From DATEOR01 sp036279015 (GTDB lineage: Bacteria > Actinomycetota > Thermoleophilia > Gaiellales > Gaiellaceae), in NCBI GenBank assembly GCA_036279015.1, contig DASUJY010000041.1, forward strand, positions 1 through 27,270: a stretch of DNA of 27,270 nt, written 5' to 3'. Below, one piece after another: positions 1 to 6,659 of this stretch. Each line of letters begins with the position of its first letter. Within the stretch, counting starts at the first letter, position 1. Both the position numbers and the translations under genes were made by a program. A model generated the notes under the pieces. It had not been told where the DNA came from. It worked only from the letters and a program-made list of their open reading frames with translations, and did not search any database.

Positions 1-1
1 C

Positions 2-73
2 GTGGCGCTGGCACTCCTTTCGAGCGGCGTCGCGTCGGCGATCACGTCCGTCGTCTCCACCCTCGCTCCCTAG
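2..73 (+). CDS. C-terminal end of an unidentified protein (partial)
   Basis: An open frame enters from the left edge and ends at a TAG at 71-73. Its 23 visible residues are hydrophobic and small (Ala, Leu, Val, Ser), ending in Ser-Thr-Leu-Ala-Pro, as in the last membrane segment or tail of a membrane protein. Too little is visible to name a family. The frame is the only one of the three forward frames with a plausible gene end before the aldolase promoter region, so the call rests on composition and position only. Confidence 0.35.
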   Translation: MALALLSSGVASAITSVVSTLAP

Positions 74-166
74 GACGCGCGGCCCGCTCGAAAGACCGAG
101 GGACGGCCGCCGCAGCGCCGCCCCTCAAGGGCTGCATGCTACTCCTTCCCCCCCGGGTATGGAAGA

Positions 167-192
167 TACTGTCCGGGAGTTCGGAGGAAGGA
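167..192 (+). promoter_or_regulatory. Putative promoter -10 and ribosome binding site of the aldolase gene
   Basis: TACTGT at 167-172 fits a TAnnnT -10 box. It is followed by a strong Shine-Dalgarno GGAGGAAGGA at 183-192, seven bases before the ATG at 200. No clear -35 is seen. This is one of the few genes here with a classical leader and Shine-Dalgarno; most neighbours look leaderless. The rest of 74-199 holds nothing else I can recognise. Confidence 0.4.
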
Positions 193-199
193 GCGAGAG

Positions 200-1228
200 A
201 TGACCGAGCACGAGCTCGAGACGACCGCGCGGGCGCTCGTGGCGCCCGGCAAGGGGATCCTCGCCGCCGACGAGAGCGACGGCACGATCAAGAAGCGCTT
301 CGACTCGATCGAGGTCGAGTCGACCGAGGAGAATCGACGCGCCTACCGGGACATGCTCTTCACGACGCCGGGCATGGAGGGGCAGATCAGCGGCGTCATC
401 CTCTTCGACGAGACGATCAGACAGAGCTCGGCGGACGGCACGCCGTTCCCCGCCCTGCTCGAGAGCAAGGGCGTGATCCCGGGGATCAAGGTCGACAAGG
501 GCGCGAAGCCGCTCGCGCTCGCCGAAGGAGAGACGGTCACCGAGGGCCTCGACGGGCTTCGTGACCGCCTGAGCGAGTACCTCGAGCTCGGCGCGCGCTT
601 CGCCAAGTGGCGCGCGACATATTCGATCGGGGACGAGCTGCCGAGCGAGTATTGCGTCTGGGTCAACGCCCACGCGCTCGCCCGCTACGCGGCGCTCTGC
701 CAGGAGGCGGGCCTCGTCCCGATCGTCGAGCCCGAGGTGCTCCAGGACGGGACGCACTCGATCGAGGAGAGCGCGAAGGCGACCGGCCGCGTGCTGCAGG
801 CCGTCTACCAGGAGCTCCACGACCAGCGCGTCGAGCTCCCGGGAACGCTGCTGAAGCCGAACATGGTCCTGTCGGGCTACTCCGCCTCGTCGAGGGCCGG
901 GATCGAGGAGGTCGCGAGCGCGACCCTCGAAGTTCTCTACAAGCACGTCCCGGCGGCGGTGCCGGGCATCGTCTTCCTCTCCGGCGGCCAGTCCGACGAG
1001 GACGCCTCCGCGCACCTGAACGCGATGAACGCGACCGGCCCGCACCCGTGGGAGCTCTCGTTCTCGTACGGGCGCGCGCTCCAGGCGCCGTCGCTCAAGG
1101 CCTGGCGCGGCCAGGAGGCCAACGTGCCGGCCGGACAGGACGCCTTCGCGCACCGCGCGCGGATGAACGGGCTCGCCCGCTCCGGGGACTACTCGCCGGA
1201 GAAGGAGAAGGAGCTCGCCCCGGCCTAG
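200..1228 (+). CDS. fba: Class I fructose-bisphosphate aldolase
   Basis: Cleaves fructose 1,6-bisphosphate to dihydroxyacetone phosphate and glyceraldehyde 3-phosphate through a Schiff base, in glycolysis and, in reverse, gluconeogenesis; cytosolic. The 342-residue protein has the eukaryote-type class I signatures: KGILAADES at residues 18-26, AKWR with Lys136, VEPE around 176-179 and LLKPNMV with the presumed Schiff-base Lys219, followed by FLSGGQS. It is slightly shorter than animal enzymes of about 360 residues. The ATG is fixed by a strong Shine-Dalgarno. Many actinobacteria use a class II metal-dependent aldolase, so a class I enzyme is a mild lineage marker. It converges with glpX, 15 bases away, so the two enzymes at this step lie side by side but are transcribed toward each other. 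Confidence 0.95.
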   Translation: MTEHELETTARALVAPGKGILAADESDGTIKKRFDSIEVESTEENRRAYRDMLFTTPGMEGQISGVILFDETIRQSSADGTPFPALLESKGVIPGIKVDKGAKPLALAEGETVTEGLDGLRDRLSEYLELGARFAKWRATYSIGDELPSEYCVWVNAHALARYAALCQEAGLVPIVEPEVLQDGTHSIEESAKATGRVLQAVYQELHDQRVELPGTLLKPNMVLSGYSASSRAGIEEVASATLEVLYKHVPAAVPGIVFLSGGQSDEDASAHLNAMNATGPHPWELSFSYGRALQAPSLKAWRGQEANVPAGQDAFAHRARMNGLARSGDYSPEKEKELAPA

Positions 1229-1243
1229 CTCCGGCCGACGGCG

Positions 1244-2242
1244 CTAGCGGAACTCGCGGCCCGAGAACTGGGTCAGCTTCTCGAGGTGGTGGTAGGCCTC
1301 GATGCGCCTGACCGTGCCCGAGCGCGAGCGCATCACGATCGAGTCGGTGACGGCGCCGTCGCGTGAGAGCTGCACGCCGTTCAGTAGGGCGCCGTCCGTG
1401 ACGCCCGTCGCGGCGACGAAGACGTCGTCGCCTGCGACCAGGTCGTCGGTCCCGAGCACCCGGTCGAGGTCGAACCCGGCGTCGACGAGCGCCTGGCGTT
1501 CCTCGTCGTTCCGCGGCCAGAGCTTGCCCTGCACGGCGCCGCCCAGGCACTTGACCGCGGCGGCGGCGATCACGCCCTCGGGCGTCCCGCCGATCCCCAT
1601 CATCAGGTCGACCACCGAGCCCTGCCTGGCGGCGGCGATCGCCGGGGCGACGTCGCCGTCGGTGATCAGGTTGACCTTCGCCCCCGCGTCGCGCAGGCCG
1701 GCGATGAGATCTGCGTTTCGCTCGCGGTCGAGCACGACGACGGTGACGTCCGTCGGCTTCTCGCCTTTTGCTGCCGCGACTCGCTCGACGTTTTCCTGCG
1801 GCGAGGCCGCGATGTCGATCTCGTCGGCAATCTCGGGCCCGGCGGCGATCTTGTCCATGTAGACGGCCGCGCCCGGGAAGAACATCGTGCCGCGCTCGGC
1901 GACGGCGATCACGGCGATCGCGTTCGGCTGGCCGACCGACGTCAGCCGGGTGCCCTCGAGCGGGTCGACGGCCACGTCCACGTCGGGCGGGCTCCCGTTC
2001 CCGACCTCCTCGCCGTTGAAGAGCATCGGCGCCTCGTCCTTCTCCCCCTCCCCGATCACGACGACGCCGTTCATGGCGACCGTGTCGAGCATCGCGCGCA
2101 TCGCGTCGACGGCCGCCTGGTCGGCGGCCTCCTTGTCGCCGCGGCCGACCCAGCGGGCGCAGCTGAGCGCCGCCGACTCCGTCACGCGGACGAGCTCGAG
2201 CGCGAGGTTGCGATCCGGTGGGACGCCGTTCCCGCCTGCCAT
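1244..2242 (-). CDS. glpX: Class II fructose-1,6-bisphosphatase
   Basis: Hydrolyses fructose 1,6-bisphosphate to fructose 6-phosphate, the committed step of gluconeogenesis. The 332-residue length is normal for GlpX. Seen in the sequence: GEGEKDEAP at 64-72, DPLEGT at 93-98 (metal- and phosphate-binding Asp/Glu) and, later, a GIGGTPEG motif. It lies 10 bases downstream of argS on the same strand, so it may be cotranscribed. However, TAGATT, which begins with the argS stop codon, sits 7 bases before its ATG and could give it a separate leaderless transcript. No Shine-Dalgarno is visible. Confidence 0.95.
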   Translation of the reverse strand: MAGGNGVPPDRNLALELVRVTESAALSCARWVGRGDKEAADQAAVDAMRAMLDTVAMNGVVVIGEGEKDEAPMLFNGEEVGNGSPPDVDVAVDPLEGTRLTSVGQPNAIAVIAVAERGTMFFPGAAVYMDKIAAGPEIADEIDIAASPQENVERVAAAKGEKPTDVTVVVLDRERNADLIAGLRDAGAKVNLITDGDVAPAIAAARQGSVVDLMMGIGGTPEGVIAAAAVKCLGGAVQGKLWPRNDEERQALVDAGFDLDRVLGTDDLVAGDDVFVAATGVTDGALLNGVQLSRDGAVTDSIVMRSRSGTVRRIEAYHHLEKLTQFSGREFR

Positions 2243-2249
2243 GGCCGGG

Positions 2250-2255
2250 AATCTA
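2250..2255 (-). promoter_or_regulatory. Putative leaderless -10 box of glpX
   Basis: TAGATT on the minus strand ends 7 bases before the glpX ATG and reuses the TAG stop of argS. The spacing matches the boxes before other genes in this window. No convincing -35 is visible. Confidence 0.35.
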
Positions 2256-3767
2256 CATCCGCTCGGGCGCCTCGACCCCGACGAGGTCGAGCGCGCTCGA
2301 GATCACCGCGGCCGTCGCGCGACAGAGAGCGAGTCGGAACGGCTCCTCGTCGCTCTCGAGAACGCGGTGATGGTGGTAGAAGCGGTGGAAGTCGTCGGCG
2401 ACACGGATCGCATAGGTCGGCAGGGCGTGCGGGCCACGGCGCTCGGTCGCCTCGGCGACGACCGCGGGGAATTCGGCCAGGCGCTTGACGAGCTCCCGTT
2501 CCTCGGGCGCCAGCGTTCCGGGCGCGTCGGCCGAGGCGCTCTTCCCCTCGGCGTTCCGGAGAATGCCTGCGATGCGCGCGTGCGCGTACTGCACGTAGTA
2601 GACCGGGTTCTTCTCGGTACGCTCACGCGCCAGGTCGACGTCGATCTCCATCGCCTGCTCGTGTCCGCGCGAGAGGAGATGCCAGCGTGCCGCGTCGACG
2701 CCGATCTCGTCGGCGAGGTCGTCGAGGAAGACGACGTCGCCGCGCCGCTTCGACACCTTGCGCGCTGCGCCGCCCTCGGTCAGCTGGACGAGCTGGTAGA
2801 TCAGCACCTCGACGTGCTCAGGGTCGTGTCCGAGCGCCCCTGCGATCGCCCTCAGCCGCCCGACGTACCCGTGGTGGTCGGCACCGAGGACGTAGACGAG
2901 CCGCTCGTGCCCGCGGCCCCACTTGATGCGCATGTGCGGGATGTCGGCGGCGAAGTAGGTCGGGCGGCCGTCGGCGCGCACGACGACCCGGTCCTTGTCG
3001 TCGCCCCACCTCGTCGTGGCGAGCCAGCGCGCGCCGTCCTTGTCGTAGAGCTCGATCGCCGCGAGAGCCTCGTCCAGGTCCGCTTCGACCTCGCTCTGGC
3101 GGACCCACAGGTCCATGTGCACCCGGAAGCGCTCGAGTGTCGCGCGGATCCGCTCCAGCATCGCCTCGACCGGATCCTCGGTGAGGGAGGCGAGCTCCGC
3201 GACGTACTCGCCGAGGTAGCCCTCGGGCGGCGGCTCCTCCCCGCGCTTACGAGCCTCGACCGACGCTCGGAAGAGGTCGATCTGGGCGCCTCCGTCGTTG
3301 ACGTAGAACTCGCGCTCGACGGTGTGGCCGGCGAACTCCAACAGCCGGGCGACGGAGTCGCCGTACGCCGCGTTCCGCGCCGAGGCGACGGTTAGCGGCC
3401 CGGTCGGGTTGGCCGAAACGAACTCGACCTGAACCTGCTCGGGCGCCTCAGCCGAGCCGGCCCCGTAGGAGGCGCCCGCGGCGAGGATCTCGCCGAGCGC
3501 CTCGCCGTACCAGGCGGCGTCGAGCTGGAGGTTGACGAAGCCGGGCGGCGCGACGGCAGCGTCCTTCACACCCGGGAGGGCGGTCGCGGCGACACGGATC
3601 TCCTCGGCGATCTCCATCGGCGGCTTGCGGTGGACGGGTGCCGCGCGCAGCGCGGCGCTCGTCGCGTAGTCGCCGTGCTCGGGGTTCGACGGCCGCTCGA
3701 GGACGACGGGCACGCCGAGGCCGTCCTCGAGCTCGCGTTCCAGCCTCTCGATCGCCTTGGCCCCCAT
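2253..3767 (-). CDS. argS: Arginyl-tRNA synthetase
   Basis: Charges tRNA-Arg with arginine; class I synthetase, cytosolic. From the ATG at 3767 (504 residues) the protein shows an N-terminal Add1-type domain with NPEHGDYAT near 28-36, the catalytic domain with SANPTGPL near 118-125, a KVSKR signature loop and a C-terminal DALR-type anticodon domain ending with FHRFYHHHRV. The HIGH signature that should follow SANPTGPL is replaced by Thr-Val-Ala-Ser at 126-129, so both catalytic histidines are absent. The reading frame is otherwise intact. I chose the internal ATG (MGAKAIERL) because the longer frame adds unrelated residues that overlap the divergent gene. A TACGAT box 8 bases upstream suggests leaderless transcription. 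Confidence 0.93.
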   Translation of the reverse strand: MGAKAIERLERELEDGLGVPVVLERPSNPEHGDYATSAALRAAPVHRKPPMEIAEEIRVAATALPGVKDAAVAPPGFVNLQLDAAWYGEALGEILAAGASYGAGSAEAPEQVQVEFVSANPTGPLTVASARNAAYGDSVARLLEFAGHTVEREFYVNDGGAQIDLFRASVEARKRGEEPPPEGYLGEYVAELASLTEDPVEAMLERIRATLERFRVHMDLWVRQSEVEADLDEALAAIELYDKDGARWLATTRWGDDKDRVVVRADGRPTYFAADIPHMRIKWGRGHERLVYVLGADHHGYVGRLRAIAGALGHDPEHVEVLIYQLVQLTEGGAARKVSKRRGDVVFLDDLADEIGVDAARWHLLSRGHEQAMEIDVDLARERTEKNPVYYVQYAHARIAGILRNAEGKSASADAPGTLAPEERELVKRLAEFPAVVAEATERRGPHALPTYAIRVADDFHRFYHHHRVLESDEEPFRLALCRATAAVISSALDLVGVEAPERM

Positions 3768-3786
3768 GCGGCTATATCGTAGAGCC
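3768..3786. promoter_or_regulatory. Shared bidirectional promoter between argS and the DUF3467 gene
   Basis: Only 19 bases separate the two divergent start codons. On the plus strand TATCGT (3775-3780) ends 6 bases before the GTG at 3787. On the minus strand TACGAT (3781-3776) ends 8 bases before the ATG at 3767. The two boxes overlap by five bases, so one near-symmetric element could serve as -10 for both genes, each transcript being leaderless or nearly so. There is no room for Shine-Dalgarno sequences. Confidence 0.5.
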
Positions 3787-4080
3787 GTGGACGAGGAGTC
3801 CCAGGAGCGCCAGCTCAACATCCACCTCGACCCGGAGAACTTGGCCGGCGTCTACGCGAACTTCGCCAACGTCAGTTTCTCCGACTACGAGTTCACGCTC
3901 ACCTTCGCGCGCATCGACCACGAGGTCGAAGAGGGCGACGTGCCAGGGGTCGTCGTCAGCCGGGTGAACATGTCCCCACGCTTCATGCGCGAGCTCATGG
4001 ACGCCATGAACGACAGCTGGTCGAAGTGGTCGACCCGCGAAGGCATCAGGAACCTGCCGGAGCAGGGCTCCGGGTCCTGA
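3787..4080 (+). CDS. DUF3467 family protein
   Basis: A 97-residue protein whose N-terminal half (NIHLDPENLAGVYANFANVS, then a segment ending in FARID) and central SRVNMSPRFMRELMDAM fit DUF3467, a small family of unknown function widespread in bacteria. No catalytic motif is visible. I chose the GTG at 3787 over the in-frame ATG at 3766 and TTG at 3757 because the extra residues are not family-like and would overlap the argS start. A -10 box sits 6 bases upstream. The 3' end overlaps the convergent M48 protease gene by 35 bases. Confidence 0.75.
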   Translation: MDEESQERQLNIHLDPENLAGVYANFANVSFSDYEFTLTFARIDHEVEEGDVPGVVVSRVNMSPRFMRELMDAMNDSWSKWSTREGIRNLPEQGSGS

Positions 4081-5314
4081 ACGCCTCAGCCATCCCGATC
4101 CGCTTCATCGGGGTCGGGTGGGTGCCGAAGAGGAGGTTCGACCAGGCCGGCGGGTCGGGGTCGCCGAGCGAGGTGACGACGAGCTGCCGCTGGAGCCCGA
4201 CGAAGGCCTGCGGGTTCCGCGTAGCGGTGAGCGCGAGCCAGTCGGCCTCCGCCTCGTAGCGGCGCGAGACGAGGTTCCCGAGGGGCATGACGAGGAATGC
4301 GAAGACGAGCGCGACCGCAATCCCGAGCGGGACGAGCGCCGGATCGGGCAGTCCGCCGCGGCGCTCGGTCACCCAGGCGACGAGGAAGACGCCCGGGACC
4401 GCGAGGAGAGCGAACCAGCCGAGCCCCTTCCAGATGTGGCTCCGCACGACGTGGCCGAGCTCGTGCGCGGCGACCGACTCGAGCTCGGGCTGCGAGAAGC
4501 GCCCGTCGAGGATCGTGTCGTAGAAGACGACGCGCTTCGTCGGGCCGATGCCCGACACGTAGGCGTTGGCAGCGGTCGTCCTCCTGCTCGCGTCGGCGAC
4601 CAGCACCTTGTCGACGGTGACCCCCTCCCGCTGCCCGAGCTCCTTGATGTCCGCGGTGAGCTCCCGGTTCGCAAGCGGCTCGAACCTGTTGAAGAGCGGC
4701 TCGACGACGAGCGGCTGCGCGACGAAGTAGAGGACGCCCGCGAGGACGAAGAGCGGCGCGCCGGCGAGCCACCACGAGCGGCCGAGCCACGCGGCGAGCC
4801 CGAGCGCGACCGCCACTACGGCTGCGACGAGGAGGAGTTCCACGCCGAGCGCGACGGCCTGGTCTCTCCCCCAGGCCGGGAATCCCTGGGTCGAGAGCCC
4901 GTACCGGCGGCGCCACCAGAGCCCGACGGCACCGAAGGGGACGGTCGCCGCCCAGAGCGCGAGCGCGACGGCGATCCCCACCAGCACCCCGGTGCGGATG
5001 CGGCCGCGCCCGAGGCCGGAGAGCGCGTCGGCGAGAGCCCCCGCCTTCCAGACGACGAGGGCGAGCACGACGAGCTCCGCGGCCAGCGAGCCGAGCAGGA
5101 GAGCCCGGCTCACCCGCCTGTAGTCGTGTGCGCGCGCGAGCTCGGCCGGGCTGAAGAAATCGCGCGGGTCGAGGTTGGCGATCGCGAGGCGCGGCACGCT
5201 CGTCCGCCAGAGAAAGAAGCCCGAGACAATCCACACGGCGGCGAGCACCAGCAGTCCGGCGCGCTTCGCTAACGTCCGCCTGCTGTGCGTGTGGCCGTCC
5301 TCTCTGACATTCAC
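4046..5314 (-). CDS. M48 family (Ste24/CAAX-protease-like) membrane metalloprotease
   Basis: A 422-residue integral membrane zinc protease. It has an N-terminal membrane segment near residues 18-35, several further hydrophobic segments, and the zinc motif HELGH at 284-288 followed by EAEAD as the third-ligand region, as in Ste24-type M48 peptidases. The layout and length fit Ste24 rather than the shorter HtpX. In bacteria such proteins are linked to membrane-protein or lipoprotein turnover; the substrate is unknown. The start is not certain: GTG 5314 is preceded by GGAG at a good distance, and ATG 5326 lies in frame just upstream. Either start overlaps the beginning of the divergent metallophosphoesterase gene. 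Confidence 0.88.
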   Translation of the reverse strand: MNVREDGHTHSRRTLAKRAGLLVLAAVWIVSGFFLWRTSVPRLAIANLDPRDFFSPAELARAHDYRRVSRALLLGSLAAELVVLALVVWKAGALADALSGLGRGRIRTGVLVGIAVALALWAATVPFGAVGLWWRRRYGLSTQGFPAWGRDQAVALGVELLLVAAVVAVALGLAAWLGRSWWLAGAPLFVLAGVLYFVAQPLVVEPLFNRFEPLANRELTADIKELGQREGVTVDKVLVADASRRTTAANAYVSGIGPTKRVVFYDTILDGRFSQPELESVAAHELGHVVRSHIWKGLGWFALLAVPGVFLVAWVTERRGGLPDPALVPLGIAVALVFAFLVMPLGNLVSRRYEAEADWLALTATRNPQAFVGLQRQLVVTSLGDPDPPAWSNLLFGTHPTPMKRIGMAEAFRTRSPAPAGS

Positions 5315-6007
5315 GCGAATCTCCATGCGCTCGAAGCAGTTCTCCGGTCGGTCGACGACGAGGCCCCCGACGCGATCTGGTGTCTCGGCGATCTCGTCGG
5401 CTACGGGCCGCGACCGAACGAGTGCTGCGCGCTCGTGGCCCAGCGTGCGGAGGTCTGCCTGATAGGAAACCACGATCTCGGGGTGCTCGGTCGCATCGAG
5501 CTCGGCGACTTCTCCCCCGACGCCGCTGCGAGCGCCCGCTGGACGGCCGAGGTGCTCGAGGACGAGCCGCGCCGCTACCTCGAGTCGTTGTCGTCGCAGG
5601 CCGTTCTCGAGGGAGCCGAGCTCTACCACGCGAGCCCGCGCGACCCGGTCTGGGAGTACGTGCTCGCGCCCGAGATCGCCTTCCTCTCCCTCGAAGCGAC
5701 GGAGCGGCCGCTCGTCCTCGTCGGACACAGCCACGTCGCACTTCGCTTCGGCGCCGAACAGCTCGCGCTCGCCCTCTGCGAAGAAGGCACCCACATCGAC
5801 CTGGCGCGCGAGCGCTGGCTGCTCAACCCGGGCTCGGTCGGCCAGCCGCGCGACGGCGACCCGCGGGCAGCGTGGCTCCTGGCCGACTTCGACGCAGCGC
5901 TCGCCGTCTATCACCGCGTGCCCTATCCGGTCGAGCAGACGCAAGCGGAGATCCGCGAGCGCGGCCTTCCGGAGCCCCTCGCGGCGCGGCTCGAGTCGGG
6001 GATCTGA
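5285..6007 (+). CDS. Metallophosphoesterase, YfcE/MJ0936-type phosphodiesterase
   Basis: A 240-residue calcineurin-fold hydrolase with the full set of metal motifs: SDIHANL (Asp8, His10), GDLVGYGP at 35-42, GNHD, GHSH, and the C-terminal NPGSVGQPRDGD that marks this subgroup. Members act on phosphodiesters; the physiological substrate here is unknown. GTG 5285 gives the usual MRVAVLSDIH beginning; GTG 5291 is an alternative. TAACGT at 5270-5275 could be a -10 box 9 bases upstream. The 5' end overlaps the divergent M48 gene start by about 30 bases. The stop lies 7 bases from the convergent sigma factor gene. Confidence 0.9.
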   Translation: MRVAVLSDIHANLHALEAVLRSVDDEAPDAIWCLGDLVGYGPRPNECCALVAQRAEVCLIGNHDLGVLGRIELGDFSPDAAASARWTAEVLEDEPRRYLESLSSQAVLEGAELYHASPRDPVWEYVLAPEIAFLSLEATERPLVLVGHSHVALRFGAEQLALALCEEGTHIDLARERWLLNPGSVGQPRDGDPRAAWLLADFDAALAVYHRVPYPVEQTQAEIRERGLPEPLAARLESGI

Positions 6008-6014
6008 CCTGGCG

Positions 6015-6632
6015 CTAGGTCTTGTTCGAGCCCGCGCGGTCGCCGAACTCGACGCTCACGCCCTCGCGGGCCAGCGCGAGCTGCACCTCTTCGCGCGCCT
6101 TGAAGATCCGCCACTTGACGGTCGCGAGCGTGATCTCGAGGGAGTCCGCGATCTCGGTGTAGGAGAGGCCGACGACGTCCCGCAGAAGGAGGGCCATCTT
6201 GAGGTCGGCGTTGAGGGCGGCGACGGCCCGCCAGACCGCGTCGATCGCCTCGACCCGCTCCGGTGGCGCGTCCACGACCTCGAGCGGCGGCATGTCGTCG
6301 AGCGTGAGGACGCTCTGCGGCTTGCGCTCGCGGGCCCTGAGCTCGTCCAGGACGCGGTTCTTCGCGACCTGGAAGAGCCACGTCGTGAAACGGCAGCGCA
6401 GCGAGAAGCCGGCAAGCCCCTGGTAGATGCGCAGGAAGATCTCCTGGGTGAGGTCCTCGGCCAGGGCGCGGTCGCCGACCATGCGGAGGACGTAGTTGTA
6501 GACCGGAGTCTCGTACGTCTCGACGAGGACCCTGAATGCCCGCTCGTCGCCACGCTGCGCTTTGCGCAAGACGTCGAAGTCGGGCTGTGACAGTGGCACT
6601 GAAAGTGTCCGGGGGCCGCTGAGTAGCGGCAT
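6015..6632 (-). CDS. ECF-type sigma-70 family RNA polymerase sigma factor
   Basis: Directs RNA polymerase to a dedicated promoter set. Region 2 is seen in RDRALAEDLTQEIFLRIYQG-like sequence (Asp-Leu-Thr-Gln-Glu core) and FTTWLFQVAKNRVLDELR. Region 4 is a helix-turn-helix, GLSYTEIADSLEITLATVKW, near the C-terminus. Two starts are possible: ATG 6632 (205 residues) with AAAGGGA upstream, usable if cotranscribed with gpmI, or GTG 6599 (194 residues). A perfect TATAAT overlaps the ATG, so any transcript from that promoter must use the GTG. No anti-sigma gene is adjacent. It is the last gene of the long minus-strand run, 13 bases after gpmI. Confidence 0.9.
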   Translation of the reverse strand: MPLLSGPRTLSVPLSQPDFDVLRKAQRGDERAFRVLVETYETPVYNYVLRMVGDRALAEDLTQEIFLRIYQGLAGFSLRCRFTTWLFQVAKNRVLDELRARERKPQSVLTLDDMPPLEVVDAPPERVEAIDAVWRAVAALNADLKMALLLRDVVGLSYTEIADSLEITLATVKWRIFKAREEVQLALAREGVSVEFGDRAGSNKT

Positions 6633-6659
6633 TATAGCCGTCCCTTTACACGTTAGTAA
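6615..6659 (-). promoter_or_regulatory. Sigma factor promoter with a dyad at the expected transcription start
   Basis: On the minus strand TTACTA (6654-6659), a 17-base spacer and TATAAT (6631-6636) form a housekeeping-type promoter lying across the end of gpmI. Directly after it, GCCGCT-ACTC-AGCGGC (6615-6630) is a perfect 6-base inverted repeat centred near the predicted start point at about 6624. It could be an operator, or a hairpin at the RNA 5' end. It has no T tract, so it is a poor terminator for gpmI. Confidence 0.5.

Noticed and set aside
125..1153. Long minus-strand open frame opposite the aldolase gene
   Set aside because: Arg/Glu/Leu-rich shadow of a well-supported gene in high-GC DNA; no family motifs.
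1229..1243. Terminator between the convergent aldolase and glpX genes
   Set aside because: Only 15 bases and no convincing stem.
1887..3395. Plus-strand open frame of about 500 codons across glpX and argS
   Set aside because: Its sequence mirrors the codon bias of argS on the other strand; it spans two genes and has no motif.
4118..5272. Plus-strand open frame opposite the M48 protease
   Set aside because: Charged low-complexity shadow; the protease with its HELGH motif explains the region.
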